A DNA stretch of 44,677 nt, taken from contig SHYW01000034.1 in assembly GCA_009692615.1 (NCBI GenBank), positions 1-44,677 of the forward strand, in the 5' to 3' direction. This document shows positions 1-8,480 of the stretch, piece after piece. Origin of the DNA: Deltaproteobacteria bacterium (lineage in GTDB: Bacteria > Desulfobacterota > Binatia > UBA9968). The notes beneath the pieces are model-generated. The model worked only from the letters and a program-made list of their open reading frames with translations, did not search any database and was not told where the DNA came from. The translations under genes and the position numbers were made by a program. Every line of letters begins with the position of its first letter. Within the stretch, counting starts at the first letter, position 1.

Positions 1-151
1 CGACGCACACACTTGGCCTATATCGAACCAACTCCAACAAGGTGGGGTTCCGCTATGGCCAGGTTTCTAACTTACGACCTCAACCCAACGCACTACCCTG
101 ACATAATCGCGTTGCTGTTAACATGACATATTGACGTTGCCACGACAGACA
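1..151 (+). mobile_element. Right (3') end of an insertion sequence, cut by the window edge
   Basis: This stretch ends in a terminal repeat (96-151) that is the reverse complement, with mismatches, of the repeat at 44527-44585. The latter lies just before a plus-strand transposase start, so the left piece reads as the 3' end of a same-orientation copy of the same IS type. Upstream of the repeat, positions 1-95 could hold the transposase C-terminus. Three plus frames are open for a while (stops near 71, 99 and 126), but I could not recognise any of them, so no CDS is called. The outer tip is near 151, about 67 bases before rfaE2. Confidence rests on the paired repeats, not on a recognised protein. 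Confidence 0.6.
96..151 (-). repeat. IS terminal inverted repeat, left copy
   Basis: Read on the minus strand from 151 inward, TGTC sites begin at 151, 128 and 103, spaced 23 and 25 bases. The segments between them align with the right-hand copy, sharing GTTAAC, GCAACG and ATTATGTCAGGG. Iterated sites of this kind are usual where a transposase binds IS ends. Identity to the right copy is clearly imperfect, as is common between IRL and IRR. Confidence 0.65.
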
Positions 152-218
152 ATGAAATTTTCAAAGTTGGCGCGGAGTTTTAATTGAAAACAACGATCTA
201 TCATGGTACCCCAACAAG

Positions 219-698
219 GTGTCGGCAAAACTCAAAAGTCTTGAAGAACTGTCCACCATCGCGGCCCAAGCCCGTCGTGACGGTAAGTCGGTGGTCTTCA
301 CCAACGGCTGCTTCGATATTTTGCATCGCGGCCATGTGCACACGTTAAGGGAAGCGCGCGCGCTGGGCGATTTATTGATCGTCGCGCTCAATAGCGATCG
401 ATCGGTCAAAGCGATCAAAGGCCCGCGGCGCCCGATTTTATCGCAAATCGACCGCATTGAGTTGATCGGCGCAATGGAGATGGTAGACTACGTCGTTCTG
501 TTCGACGAACCCAATCCCTATAAGTTAATCGTTGCGATCAAGCCCAAGGTGTTGGCAAAAGGCGGGGACTGGAGCGCCGATAAAGTGATCGGCGCGGATG
601 TGATCGAGCAGGCCGGCGGACGAGTGGAACTCATCCCCTACTTAAAGGGATTTTCAACTAGCGGAATAATCGAAAGGATACTCAAGGAAAATGGCTAG
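219..698 (+). CDS. rfaE2: D-glycero-beta-D-manno-heptose 1-phosphate adenylyltransferase (RfaE2/HldE C-terminal type)
   Basis: A 159-residue nucleotidyltransferase that joins AMP from ATP to heptose-1-phosphate, giving ADP-D,D-heptose for the LPS inner core. The cytidylyltransferase fold is marked by [13 protein letters not shown] (about residues 28-40) with the HxGH-type nucleotide site, and by the C-terminal [11 protein letters not shown] signature typical of RfaE2. Length fits the stand-alone enzyme rather than fused HldE; the kinase half is a separate gene at 4642-5631. The GTG start at 219 is preceded only by a weak AAGG-like stretch; the ATG at 203 is out of frame. It overlaps rpmB by 8 bases and lies just downstream of an IS end, so its native promoter may have been displaced. 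Confidence 0.93.
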   Translation: MSAKLKSLEELSTIAAQARRDGKSVVFTNGCFDILHRGHVHTLREARALGDLLIVALNSDRSVKAIKGPRRPILSQIDRIELIGAMEMVDYVVLFDEPNPYKLIVAIKPKVLAKGGDWSADKVIGADVIEQAGGRVELIPYLKGFSTSGIIERILKENG

Positions 699-882
699 AA
701 TTTGTCGGATCTGCGGTAAAGGACGTTCAACCGGACTCAAGGTTAGTCACGCCAACAATAAAACTAAACGCTCGTGGAAGCCGAATTTGCAGCGCGTGCA
801 CGGCAACTTCGACGGCCAGATCAAACGGCTCTTGGTCTGCACCGACTGCATTCATTCCGGCCGGGTAAAAAAAGTTGCGTAA
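691..882 (+). CDS. rpmB: 50S ribosomal protein L28
   Basis: A 63-residue basic protein of the large ribosomal subunit. It begins [11 protein letters not shown], the usual L28 start, and contains the conserved GxxVSHAxNKTKRxWxPNLQ region (about residues 15-35). Four cysteines (C5, C8, C50, C53) form two CxxC pairs, so this is the zinc-binding (C+) form. ATG at 691 is preceded by AAGGAAA inside the end of rfaE2, so the two genes overlap by 8 bases and are probably translationally coupled. It converges with relA/spoT 55 bases away; I see no clear hairpin plus T-run between them. Confidence 0.95.
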   Translation: MARICRICGKGRSTGLKVSHANNKTKRSWKPNLQRVHGNFDGQIKRLLVCTDCIHSGRVKKVA

Positions 883-937
883 CGCGCCGTGCTGAGTTGG
901 CGCTGAAGACCTTGCGGTCGCTCACCGGCGCGAAGTC

Positions 938-3151
938 TCAGTGCAGCTCCTCTTTGGGCGCCTGATCCGCTTCCACTTTGATCCCCGAGCGGCCACGGCC
1001 GCGCACCGCTTTGTAGACGCCCTTCACTTTGGAAATGTTCAGCAACACCTCTTTGAGGTGTTCAGAGTTCTTAATCATTACCTCGAAAGTATTGACCGCG
1101 CGATGGGCTGAGAAGGTGCGGATCTGCGCCCGCACGATGTTCGCCTCGGCGCTGGTGATCGCCGCGCTGATCGCCGCCAGCAATCCCGGTTTATCGATAC
1201 AGCTCACTTCGATCTTCACCGGCCTCGGTGCCTGAATATTTACTTCCCAATGCACTTCGATCTTGCGATGGGGATCGCTCTCCAGAACCGTCGGACAACC
1301 CACCGTGTGCACCGTCACGCCGCGGCCGCGGGTGATAAAGCCGACTATCTGTTCGCCGGGCAGCGGATGGCAGCACAGGGCTAAACGCACCAGCACGTCG
1401 TCAACTCCCTTAACGCGAATCCCTAGACCGCGCTGTTGCTTTGAAACTAAGCGAAACAACGATTGCAGCGAGCCATCGGCTTTCTTCGACACCGTGGCTT
1501 CGAGCTTATCGGCGGGCAACAGTATCGCCAAGACATTGCGCGTCGTCAGCCGGCCGTAACCCAGCGCCGCGAACAACGCCTCTTCATCCTTAACGCCAAG
1601 ATCTTTCAGTAAGCCATCGAATTTGCCATCAGCGCGCAGACTCGCGCAATCGAGTTGGTAATGATGCAAATCGCTTTCGAGCATTTCCCGGCCGAGGAGC
1701 ACGCTCCGTTCGCGCTGTTGGGCTTTGAGCCAGTTGCGGATTTTCGATTTGGCGCGCGGCGTCTTGACCCACTTGAGCCAATCCCGCGCCGGCGTTTGCT
1801 GCGCCGTGGTAATAATTTCCACCGTATCGCCGCTGCGCAGGATGTAACGCAGCGAAACCACCTGGCCATTGATGCGCGCGCCGGAACAGCGCTGGCCGAC
1901 CTCGCTGTGAATCCGATAGGCGAAATCGATCACCGTGGCGCCCTTGGAGAAATTCAGCAGATCGCCCTTGGGCGTGAAAACGTACATGGATGTCGAAAAC
2001 AGATCTTCCTTGAGGCTATGCAAAAACTCCTGCGGGTCGTTGAGATTCTCCTGCCATTCCAAAAGTTGGCGCAGCCAGGCGAAGCGGCTAAAGTCGCCGA
2101 TCTGAAAGTCTTCGCCGTCTTTGTAACGCCAATGGGCGGCGATGCCTTCCTCGGCGACCCGATGCATGTCGTGGCTGCGGATTTGAATCTCGATGCGCTC
2201 GCCGTAGGGTCCGATCACGCTGGTGTGCAGCGACTGATACATATTGGGTTTGGGCAGCGCGATGTAATCTTTAAACCGTCCCGGCACCGGGCGCCATTGT
2301 TCGTGCACCACGCCGAGGGTCTCGTAACATTCCCGCGCCGTGTCGACGAGAATGCGAAAACCGACCAGGTCGTAGATCTGATCGTAGAGCAGATCCTGGC
2401 TCTCCATCTTTTGATAAATGCTGTAGAAATGCTTCGGCCGGCCGCTCACCTCGGCTTCGATGCCCTCGCCTTCGAGCTTCTTGGTAATGATCGTGCTGAC
2501 CTCGTCGATATATTTTTTCCGGTCGATGTTTTTCTTGGCGACGTTGCGTTTGAGCTGATAGTAAATTTCCGGATGCAAATGTTTGAGGGCAAGATCCTCG
2601 AGCTCGGTCTTGATCCAGGCGATGCCAAGCCGGTGCGACAGCGGCGCGTAAATATCTAACGTCTCTTGCGCCGTGATGATTTGCTTATAGCGCGGCAGGT
2701 GGTCGAGGGTGCGCATGTTGTGCACTCGGTCGGCCAACTTGATGAGAATCACCCGCACATCCTTGCCCATGGCGAGAAGCATTTTACGGAAATTCTCCGC
2801 CTGCTTTTCTTCGTGGCTGGTAAAACTCGGACGGCCCAACTTGGTCACGCCGTCGACCAGAGCGGCGACTTCCTTGCCGAACAAGCTTTTGATCTCGTCC
2901 AGCGTCGCCAGCGTGTCTTCCACCGTGTCGTGCAGCAAAGCACCTACCACACTGGGGACGTCGAGCTTCAACTCGGCGATGATGCCCGCCACCGCCATGG
3001 GATGGTTTAAATAGGGTTCGCCGGAAAGGCGCATCTGGCCCTGATGCACCTTGGCACTGAACTCGTAGGCCGAATGAATCAGCTGGACATCCGCACCCGG
3101 ATAGTAGGCTTGGACCTTATCAACCAGATCGGTGATTTTACTGTCCTTCAT
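938..3151 (-). CDS. spoT: Bifunctional (p)ppGpp synthetase/hydrolase, RelA/SpoT family
   Basis: A 737-residue Rel protein that makes (p)ppGpp from ATP and GTP/GDP and hydrolyses it, controlling the stringent response. The N-terminal HD hydrolase domain is intact: H50, the HD pair H74-D75 within HDTVED, and RVHNMRTL. The synthetase domain follows, with GRPKHFYSIYQKM, YDLVGFRILVD and the RFKD motif of bifunctional enzymes. A TGS domain lies near residues 380-450, a conserved CCHPLPG segment near 600, and a C-terminal ACT domain. The longest frame reaches 3235, but ATG at 3151 is preferred: it has an AAGAGA ribosome site, matches family N-termini and avoids a 77-base overlap with gmk. rpoZ, often found between gmk and this gene, is missing here. 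Confidence 0.95.
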   Translation of the reverse strand: MKDSKITDLVDKVQAYYPGADVQLIHSAYEFSAKVHQGQMRLSGEPYLNHPMAVAGIIAELKLDVPSVVGALLHDTVEDTLATLDEIKSLFGKEVAALVDGVTKLGRPSFTSHEEKQAENFRKMLLAMGKDVRVILIKLADRVHNMRTLDHLPRYKQIITAQETLDIYAPLSHRLGIAWIKTELEDLALKHLHPEIYYQLKRNVAKKNIDRKKYIDEVSTIITKKLEGEGIEAEVSGRPKHFYSIYQKMESQDLLYDQIYDLVGFRILVDTARECYETLGVVHEQWRPVPGRFKDYIALPKPNMYQSLHTSVIGPYGERIEIQIRSHDMHRVAEEGIAAHWRYKDGEDFQIGDFSRFAWLRQLLEWQENLNDPQEFLHSLKEDLFSTSMYVFTPKGDLLNFSKGATVIDFAYRIHSEVGQRCSGARINGQVVSLRYILRSGDTVEIITTAQQTPARDWLKWVKTPRAKSKIRNWLKAQQRERSVLLGREMLESDLHHYQLDCASLRADGKFDGLLKDLGVKDEEALFAALGYGRLTTRNVLAILLPADKLEATVSKKADGSLQSLFRLVSKQQRGLGIRVKGVDDVLVRLALCCHPLPGEQIVGFITRGRGVTVHTVGCPTVLESDPHRKIEVHWEVNIQAPRPVKIEVSCIDKPGLLAAISAAITSAEANIVRAQIRTFSAHRAVNTFEVMIKNSEHLKEVLLNISKVKGVYKAVRGRGRSGIKVEADQAPKEELH

Positions 3152-3158
3152 GGTTCTC

Positions 3159-3806
3159 TTATCCAGCTTCAGGACTGCCGCGTAGCGGCGCAAGCCGCCA
3201 GTTTCGCGACCGCGAGGTACGCGCCCGCTCGGCAACGACGATGGCGCTCAAGGTCTTGACCGCCTCGCCGACTTGTCGATTGACGACGTAATAATCATAC
3301 TTGATCAGCTCGCCGATTTCACCCCGGGCGTTGGCGAGGCGGCGCTGAATGATTTTCTTGTCATCGGTGCCGCGCGCCGACAGGCGCCGCTTTAACTCGG
3401 CCATGGATGGCGGCAAGACGAATACCGCCACGGCGTCGGGATAGCGCCGCTTGATCTCTCGTGCGCCTTGGACGTCGATGTCGAGTAAAATATCCCGCCC
3501 CGCCTTGACCGCTTGATCCAAAGGCTTTTTCGGCGTGCCGTAAAAATAGTCATGCACCTGCGCCGATTCCGCGAATTCGCCGCGCCTTTTAAGCCCGTCG
3601 AATTGACGCTCGCTAATGAAGCGATAATCCCGGCCGCGAATCTCACCGCGGCGCGGCGCCCGCGTGGTGCATGAAACCGACAGGCTGATTTCCGGATAGA
3701 TCTGACGCAGACCGTTATAAAGCGTAGTTTTGCCGGCGCCGGACGGCGCCGAGAGAATAAAAATAATCCCTTGCCGGTGGGCAAGCGGACGAGCAGGCGC
3801 TTTCAT
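3159..3806 (-). CDS. gmk: Guanylate kinase
   Basis: A 215-residue cytosolic kinase converting GMP (or dGMP) and ATP to GDP and ADP. The P-loop is SAPSGAGKTT near residues 19-28; the GMP-binding SVSCTTRAPRRGE and the GxDYxF stretch follow, then the lid and YDYYVVN near the end. Length is usual apart from a slightly basic C-terminal tail. The ATG at 3806 overlaps the yicC stop by four bases, so the two are likely co-translated. The yicC-gmk-spoT order is a widely conserved bacterial arrangement, which supports all three calls. Confidence 0.95.
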   Translation of the reverse strand: MKAPARPLAHRQGIIFILSAPSGAGKTTLYNGLRQIYPEISLSVSCTTRAPRRGEIRGRDYRFISERQFDGLKRRGEFAESAQVHDYFYGTPKKPLDQAVKAGRDILLDIDVQGAREIKRRYPDAVAVFVLPPSMAELKRRLSARGTDDKKIIQRRLANARGEIGELIKYDYYVVNRQVGEAVKTLSAIVVAERARTSRSRNWRLAPLRGSPEAG

Positions 3807-4645
3807 TCGACGTTCTGAGTTTGCTCGCGGACTTTTTCGACCCGCTCTTTGCCCTTGAGCACCAGTTGCGTCACCGGCATGTAAGCGACTTTCGAACTAA
3901 TGGTGTTGAGCTCGCGGTTCACTTCCTGAAGCATGAAGTCAATGCGCTTGCCGACCGGTTCGCGCTCGCGCACGACTTTAGCCAGCGCGACCACGTGGGT
4001 CTTCAATCGGACGATCTCTTCGTTGATATCCCCTTTGAACATCACGCCGGAATTTTCCGCTAGACTACGATCGTCATGCGCGTCGGCGTTTTTTTGCGGC
4101 CGAATCCCGTTCTCCGCCGCCCGCGCTTCGATCTGCACGGCGACTTTACGCAACTCGTCGATCTGCGATTCCATATCGGCGCGCAGATGGGCGCCCTCCC
4201 GCTCACGGGATTGTTCGAGTTTTTTTAGTGCGCCGCCAAGCGCCTTGAGCACCGCCAAACGTTCCTCGGCAACGTTGACCTCGACTTCGCGCAGCTGAAA
4301 TAATTCTGGAATCGTCGAAAGCAGCGACACCCCGATTTCGCCAGCGAGTTTGAACTTTTTCTTGAGCTGGCTCACTCCGGCGATGTACTGGCCGACCAGA
4401 GCTTCGTCCATTTCCAACTTGCGGCTCTGGCCCTTGGCGGCGTAACGATTGACGAACAGATCGATGCGGCCGCGGGAAATCTTTTCGCGCACCACCTTGC
4501 GGATTTCTTCTTCAACGGACAACAGTTCCCGCGGCGCGCGCACCTGCAAATCGAGATGTCGATGGTTGACGCTGCGAATCTGCACCGTCACCTTGGCGCC
4601 TTTGATGTTCTGCGAAGCCTCGCCATAACCGGTCATGCTTTTCAT
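3803..4645 (-). CDS. yicC: YicC/YloC family endoribonuclease
   Basis: A 280-residue member of the YicC family, recently described as endoribonucleases involved in RNA turnover. It begins with the invariant MKSMTGYG and carries the N-terminal SVNHRHLDLQ region and the C-terminal DUF1732 stretch (KRIDFMLQEVNRELNTISSK), both diagnostic. The middle is charged and probably coiled coil (about residues 140-190). It overlaps gmk downstream and rfaE1 upstream by four bases each. The family call is firm; the exact RNA substrate here is unknown. Confidence 0.92.
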   Translation of the reverse strand: MKSMTGYGEASQNIKGAKVTVQIRSVNHRHLDLQVRAPRELLSVEEEIRKVVREKISRGRIDLFVNRYAAKGQSRKLEMDEALVGQYIAGVSQLKKKFKLAGEIGVSLLSTIPELFQLREVEVNVAEERLAVLKALGGALKKLEQSREREGAHLRADMESQIDELRKVAVQIEARAAENGIRPQKNADAHDDRSLAENSGVMFKGDINEEIVRLKTHVVALAKVVREREPVGKRIDFMLQEVNRELNTISSKVAYMPVTQLVLKGKERVEKVREQTQNVE

Positions 4646-5631
4646 AGTCGTTCCTTGATGATACTCCGTTTAAGATTTTCCGCCGGGACCGCCACCGTAC
4701 CCACTTCATCGCCGACAAAGCCCGCCGCCAGATTGGCCAACACTGCCGCTTGTTCGTAGCTAGCGCCCGAGGCCAACGCCAGCGCGCACACCGCCACCAC
4801 CGTGTCCCCCGCTCCGGTGACTTCAAACACATCGCGCGGCGCGGTGGGAAAATGTTTGACCTTCACCCGCGGCCGAAACAAACTCATGCCATCGGCACCG
4901 CGGGTGATCAGCACCGCCTGGGCTTGCCACTTGCGCACCAGTTTGGCGCCGGCCGTTAGTAAAGAAGCTTGGTCGTCGATGGCGATTGCCGACGCTTCGC
5001 TGGCTTCGCTCTTGTTCGGCGTCACCAACGTCGCGAACCGATAGTGTTGGTAATTTTCTTTTTTCGGATCGATCACGCAAATTATTTTCTTCGCCTTCGC
5101 CCGCACCGCGATGGCATCGAGCAACTCGTTATGAATCACGCCCTTGCCATAATCGGAAAGCACCACGGCATCGAAATCGTCGAGCCGCGCGACGATCCGC
5201 TCGCGCAGCTTGCGCAGCGTCGCCGGCGCCACCGCCTGGCGGCTTTCGCGGTCGAGGCGGACGATTTGCTGCTGGTGCGGACTGGCGATGACCCGGGTCT
5301 TTTGAATCGTATGATAATTGGCATCGACGACCACGCCCGATGTGGACGCGTTGACATCGTGCAACGCGGCAACGATGCGCTTGCCCGCGTTGTCCCGGCC
5401 GACGATGCCGCATGCGGCAACCCGCCCGCCCAAAGAGCGCACGTTATGAATCACGTTGGCCGCGCCGCCGAGCCGAGAATCTTCCGAAGCCACGCGCAGC
5501 ACCGGTACCGGCGCTTCCGGCGAGATGCGCTCGACTTCACCGCGGATGAAACGATCGAGCATGAGGTCGCCGATCACCAGTAAATGGGTGCGGGAAAACT
5601 TTTCGACGATAGATAAAAGAGATTCACTCAT
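4642..5631 (-). CDS. rfaE1: D-glycero-beta-D-manno-heptose-7-phosphate kinase (RfaE1/HldE N-terminal type)
   Basis: A 329-residue PfkB/ribokinase-fold kinase that phosphorylates heptose-7-phosphate at C1 for ADP-heptose synthesis. Visible features are LVIGDLMLDRFIRGEVERISPEAPVPV at the N-terminus (a hallmark of RfaE1, in two short blocks), LGGAANV, LSDYGKGV, DPKK and the catalytic VTGAGDTVVA near residue 268. Unlike enterobacterial HldE there is no fused adenylyltransferase; that domain is encoded at 219-698. It shares ATGA overlaps with yicC downstream and with the GT4 gene upstream, placing it at the end of the LPS core cluster. Confidence 0.93.
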   Translation of the reverse strand: MSESLLSIVEKFSRTHLLVIGDLMLDRFIRGEVERISPEAPVPVLRVASEDSRLGGAANVIHNVRSLGGRVAACGIVGRDNAGKRIVAALHDVNASTSGVVVDANYHTIQKTRVIASPHQQQIVRLDRESRQAVAPATLRKLRERIVARLDDFDAVVLSDYGKGVIHNELLDAIAVRAKAKKIICVIDPKKENYQHYRFATLVTPNKSEASEASAIAIDDQASLLTAGAKLVRKWQAQAVLITRGADGMSLFRPRVKVKHFPTAPRDVFEVTGAGDTVVAVCALALASGASYEQAAVLANLAAGFVGDEVGTVAVPAENLKRSIIKERL

Positions 5632-6749
5632 CGCGTTTCAGTTTGATCGGAACCGGAGCCATCCAGCAGCTCATAATAGTAAGCTTCATTGCGTCGGGCC
5701 ATTTGTTCTAGAGTGTAATGCTGCCGTGCGCGCTCCGCGCCTTTACATCCCAATGTCAGCGCTAACTCGGGATCGCCGACTATTCTCTCGATGGCGTCGG
5801 CCAATCTACTGGCATCTTTGGGCTCGACTAAAAGACCCGTGACACCATCCAACACCGACTCCACCAAACCGCCGACACGGGTCGCGATGACCGGCTTGCC
5901 CGCCGCCATCGCTTCCAAAACCGCCACACCCAAACCTTCGAACAGCGACGGCATGACAAACAGGTCGATGGCCGCGAAAAACGCCGCGGTGTCGGTAACA
6001 AACCCAGCGAATCGAACCTGATCGGCGATGCCGAGTTCCGCCGCCAGCCGTTCCAAGCTCTGCCGCTCGGCGCCATCTCCGGCAATCCGATATTGCAAAT
6101 TCATCCCGCGAGTTTTCAATTGCGCCGCCGCTTCGAGCAAGAAACGATGACCTTTGCGCTCCTCCAAAACTCCCATGCTGCCAACGACTATTTCATCGGC
6201 AGTTCGTTGAATAGTCCTTCGACCAAGGGCAAACTTGTCGACGTCAATACCACTGGTGATAGTCCTAATTTTCTGCGGGTTGACGCCGGCCGCGATCAAC
6301 AACTCGGCAATATTCTGGGAAATCGCTACGACGCCGTCGACCCGTTTGTTGTAAAGACAATGGGTATACCAATTGCGCGCCTCGGGATAGTCCATGCGCC
6401 GCGTGACAACGTAGCGCGGCCCGCGCGGTAACCAAAGTGCCAGGGCATGGGCACGCTTGGTATGAAAGTGGACGATGTCGAAGCCGCCCAGTCGAATCAG
6501 CCTGCGCAGTTTGGGAATACATCTGAGATCGAGATCGTTACGAATCACCGCGCCGTGGCGCGAAACATCGAGGGTTTCGCAGGCAGCGAACAACTTGCCA
6601 TTGGGATGGCCGACCAGTTCGTTGCGATGACCACCCTGGGCGGCGAGATACTTGAGTAAACCCAAAACTTGCGCTTCGCCGCCGCCCCAATTGCGCTCAG
6701 GATCGATGTGCAGGATCTTGAGCGCGCGCTTATGGCCGCTCGCGCTCAA
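5628..6749 (-). CDS. GT4 family glycosyltransferase
   Basis: A 373-residue retaining glycosyltransferase of the GT-B fold, probably adding a core sugar on the cytoplasmic face of the inner membrane. The N-terminal domain has a glycine-rich NWGGGEAQ acceptor loop (about residues 20-27) and DIVHFHTKRAHAL; the C-terminal domain has the nucleotide-sugar site PSLFEGLGVAVLEAMAAG with the E-x7-E motif near residues 270-290. The start is a TTG at 6749; an AGGAG about ten bases upstream supports it and there is no early ATG. It overlaps the upstream GT2 gene by 20 bases. The sugar and acceptor cannot be told from sequence. Confidence 0.85.
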   Translation of the reverse strand: MSASGHKRALKILHIDPERNWGGGEAQVLGLLKYLAAQGGHRNELVGHPNGKLFAACETLDVSRHGAVIRNDLDLRCIPKLRRLIRLGGFDIVHFHTKRAHALALWLPRGPRYVVTRRMDYPEARNWYTHCLYNKRVDGVVAISQNIAELLIAAGVNPQKIRTITSGIDVDKFALGRRTIQRTADEIVVGSMGVLEERKGHRFLLEAAAQLKTRGMNLQYRIAGDGAERQSLERLAAELGIADQVRFAGFVTDTAAFFAAIDLFVMPSLFEGLGVAVLEAMAAGKPVIATRVGGLVESVLDGVTGLLVEPKDASRLADAIERIVGDPELALTLGCKGAERARQHYTLEQMARRNEAYYYELLDGSGSDQTETR

Positions 6750-7533
6750 TTTTCTTTTTCTCCTCTAATTCTAATTCCCACAACTTAGCATACTTGAGAA
6801 AAACGTAAACCGCCGCGGTGAGCGCCACGTAAAATCCGCCGAAACCTTCTAGGAAACCACGCTTAAGAATGTAAGAGCGAAAAAATCGCACCGCCGGCCT
6901 GAGCAAGGCATCGCTCAAGCGCCAACGGGCGCCCTCTTTCCGTAGTTCGCCGGACGATATCGACGTGAAGCGATTGATGCGCTGCACATGATCGTCGATG
7001 CTGCGATAGGAAAAATGCTGCAAATGATTTCGCAAACGACGGGTCTTGCCGTCGACGATAATTTTTTCATGGGGATCGCTGCCGCCCCAGGTCGCCCGCT
7101 CGCGGCGAAACAAACGGATATCGTAATCGGGATACCAACCGCCGCGCCACCACCAGCGGCCGAGATAATAAACCAAGCGCGGCACGGCATAAGCGGCATA
7201 CTGAGCATCGTCCCGCGCCACCGCGTCGATCAGCTCCCGTCGCAGCTCGGGCGTGACGCGCTCGTCGGCATCCACCAACAAGACCCAATCGCCGGTGGCG
7301 AGAGAATGAGCGTAAGCCTTTTGTTCGCGATAGCCGGCCCATGGGCGTTGAAAAAAGCGTTCGGTATAACGCCGGCAAATCTCCGGCGTGCTGTCCGTGC
7401 TGAAGGAATCCACCACGACGATCTCATCGCACCAGCGCAAGCTTTCCAGACAATCGGCGATACGATCCTGCTCGTTGAAGCAGACCACGATCGCCGACAC
7501 TTTCGGCCGAGGGTTGAGTTTTTCACTCACCAT
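6730..7533 (-). CDS. GT2 glycosyltransferase, WaaE/KdtX-like
   Basis: A 267-residue GT-A enzyme resembling the WaaE/KdtX group, whose characterised members add beta-1,4-glucose to LPS inner-core heptose. It begins with a nucleotide-binding strand VSAIVVCFNEQDRIADCLESL, then CDEIVVVDSFSTD, RPWAGYREQKAYA and the DADE metal motif (LLVDADERV). The C-terminus has a hydrophobic segment (GGFYVALTAAVYVFLKYAK) and a charged tail, suggesting peripheral membrane contact. ATG at 7533 starts 20 bases after the preceding GT2 gene. The glucosyl assignment is by family only. Confidence 0.82.
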   Translation of the reverse strand: MVSEKLNPRPKVSAIVVCFNEQDRIADCLESLRWCDEIVVVDSFSTDSTPEICRRYTERFFQRPWAGYREQKAYAHSLATGDWVLLVDADERVTPELRRELIDAVARDDAQYAAYAVPRLVYYLGRWWWRGGWYPDYDIRLFRRERATWGGSDPHEKIIVDGKTRRLRNHLQHFSYRSIDDHVQRINRFTSISSGELRKEGARWRLSDALLRPAVRFFRSYILKRGFLEGFGGFYVALTAAVYVFLKYAKLWELELEEKKKIERERP

Positions 7534-7553
7534 GGAATTCGCGGGAGGCCCGA

Positions 7554-8456
7554 TTAAGATTGGGTCGATGGCTTAAACTTTTCCAGCAGCATCGCCCGGT
7601 AATGAAAGACCCGCCCTTTGGCGCGATATTGTTTCCGCTCATGCCCCTTGAGCGAATACCAACCGAACGATATCGCCGACCGCAGCAGGTTCGGCAGAAT
7701 CGAAGCGAGAGATTGTCGCTTGTACAACAGACGGCTGCGCCCCTGCTGCTCATGGCGCAGGCGAAAATAAGCTTCGCTCAACCGGCTCCAATCGACTTCG
7801 TGATAAACCCCGGCGTCGTGCCGGTAGCCGATTTTTCCGCCCGCGGCAAGTATGCGTTGAGCGAACTCGACGTCCTCGGACATACCCGACTGGCCGGGAC
7901 CGAGACGTTCGTCGAATAAACCGACGCGGTCAAAGACTTCGCGTCGAATCGCCATATTGGCGCCGGTCAGAGATTTTATCTCTTTCGTGGTTGACGGATA
8001 ATTTACGAAATGAATGGTGCGAAAACGTTTCTGCGCGCGGCGGAAGGCGTCGTTGTTCTGCATTTCCAGCGGCACCCAAATCGGTCCTTGCATCGCGTCG
8101 AATGAATCGGTGCGAAAAAACTCGACAGCCGCTTTCAACCACTCCGGCGTCACTTCGACATCGTCGTCGAAAAATACGACCACCTGCCCACGCGCTTGCT
8201 TCACCGCGGCATTAGCGGCCTTACACTTTCCCGGCGCCGCCACGCGGATCACCCGCAAACGCCCATCGCTTTGAAAGCCGACGACGATCTCGTCAACGCC
8301 GCGCGCAGCCTTATCGTCCGGCGCATTGTTCGCCACCAGCACTTCATATTCGACGCCGCTCTGATGAAAATGGGTCGCGATGCTGGCCAATAATCGGCGC
8401 AGCGAATCGCAGCGTCCCACCGTCGGAATGATGATGCTAAAGTCCATTGGGCACAT
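7554..8456 (-). CDS. GT2 family glycosyltransferase (first of a tandem pair)
   Basis: A 300-residue GT-A glycosyltransferase. It has the SIIIPTVGRCDSL opening, APGKCKAANAAV, the metal-binding FFDDDVEV (DxD type) and FDERLGPG..GMSEDVEFAQRI near residues 190-210. The ATG at 8456 has a GGAG site at good spacing and is preferred to the ATG three codons on. The same block order and the FDERLGPG/SED pair occur in the next gene upstream (8481-9389), so the two look like diverged tandem paralogs. It is predicted to be cytoplasmic or membrane-associated and to use an NDP-sugar; specificity is unknown. Confidence 0.83.
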   Translation of the reverse strand: MCPMDFSIIIPTVGRCDSLRRLLASIATHFHQSGVEYEVLVANNAPDDKAARGVDEIVVGFQSDGRLRVIRVAAPGKCKAANAAVKQARGQVVVFFDDDVEVTPEWLKAAVEFFRTDSFDAMQGPIWVPLEMQNNDAFRRAQKRFRTIHFVNYPSTTKEIKSLTGANMAIRREVFDRVGLFDERLGPGQSGMSEDVEFAQRILAAGGKIGYRHDAGVYHEVDWSRLSEAYFRLRHEQQGRSRLLYKRQSLASILPNLLRSAISFGWYSLKGHERKQYRAKGRVFHYRAMLLEKFKPSTQS

Positions 8457-8480
8457 TTAATCTCCAGATGTCGGCAAAAT

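Noticed and set aside
1-95. Transposase C-terminus at the left edge
   Set aside because: Three open plus frames compete and none is recognisable, so no CDS was called.
161-457. Minus-strand open frame overlapping rfaE2
   Set aside because: Opposite the conserved nucleotide-binding region of rfaE2; peptide is unlike any known family.
883-937. Bidirectional terminator between rpmB and relA/spoT
   Set aside because: Only a short GACC/GGTC stem is present with no T-run on either strand.
774-965. Plus-strand frame overlapping the rpmB end
   Set aside because: Shifted frame of L28; Arg-rich low-complexity peptide.
1655-2659. Long plus-strand open frame (334 codons) opposite relA/spoT
   Set aside because: It is antisense to a gene with all Rel motifs, its protein is low-quality and matches no family; a GC-bias shadow.
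938-3235. Upstream start of relA/spoT at 3235
   Set aside because: Would overlap gmk by 77 bases and add 28 residues not typical of Rel proteins; ATG 3151 has a ribosome site.
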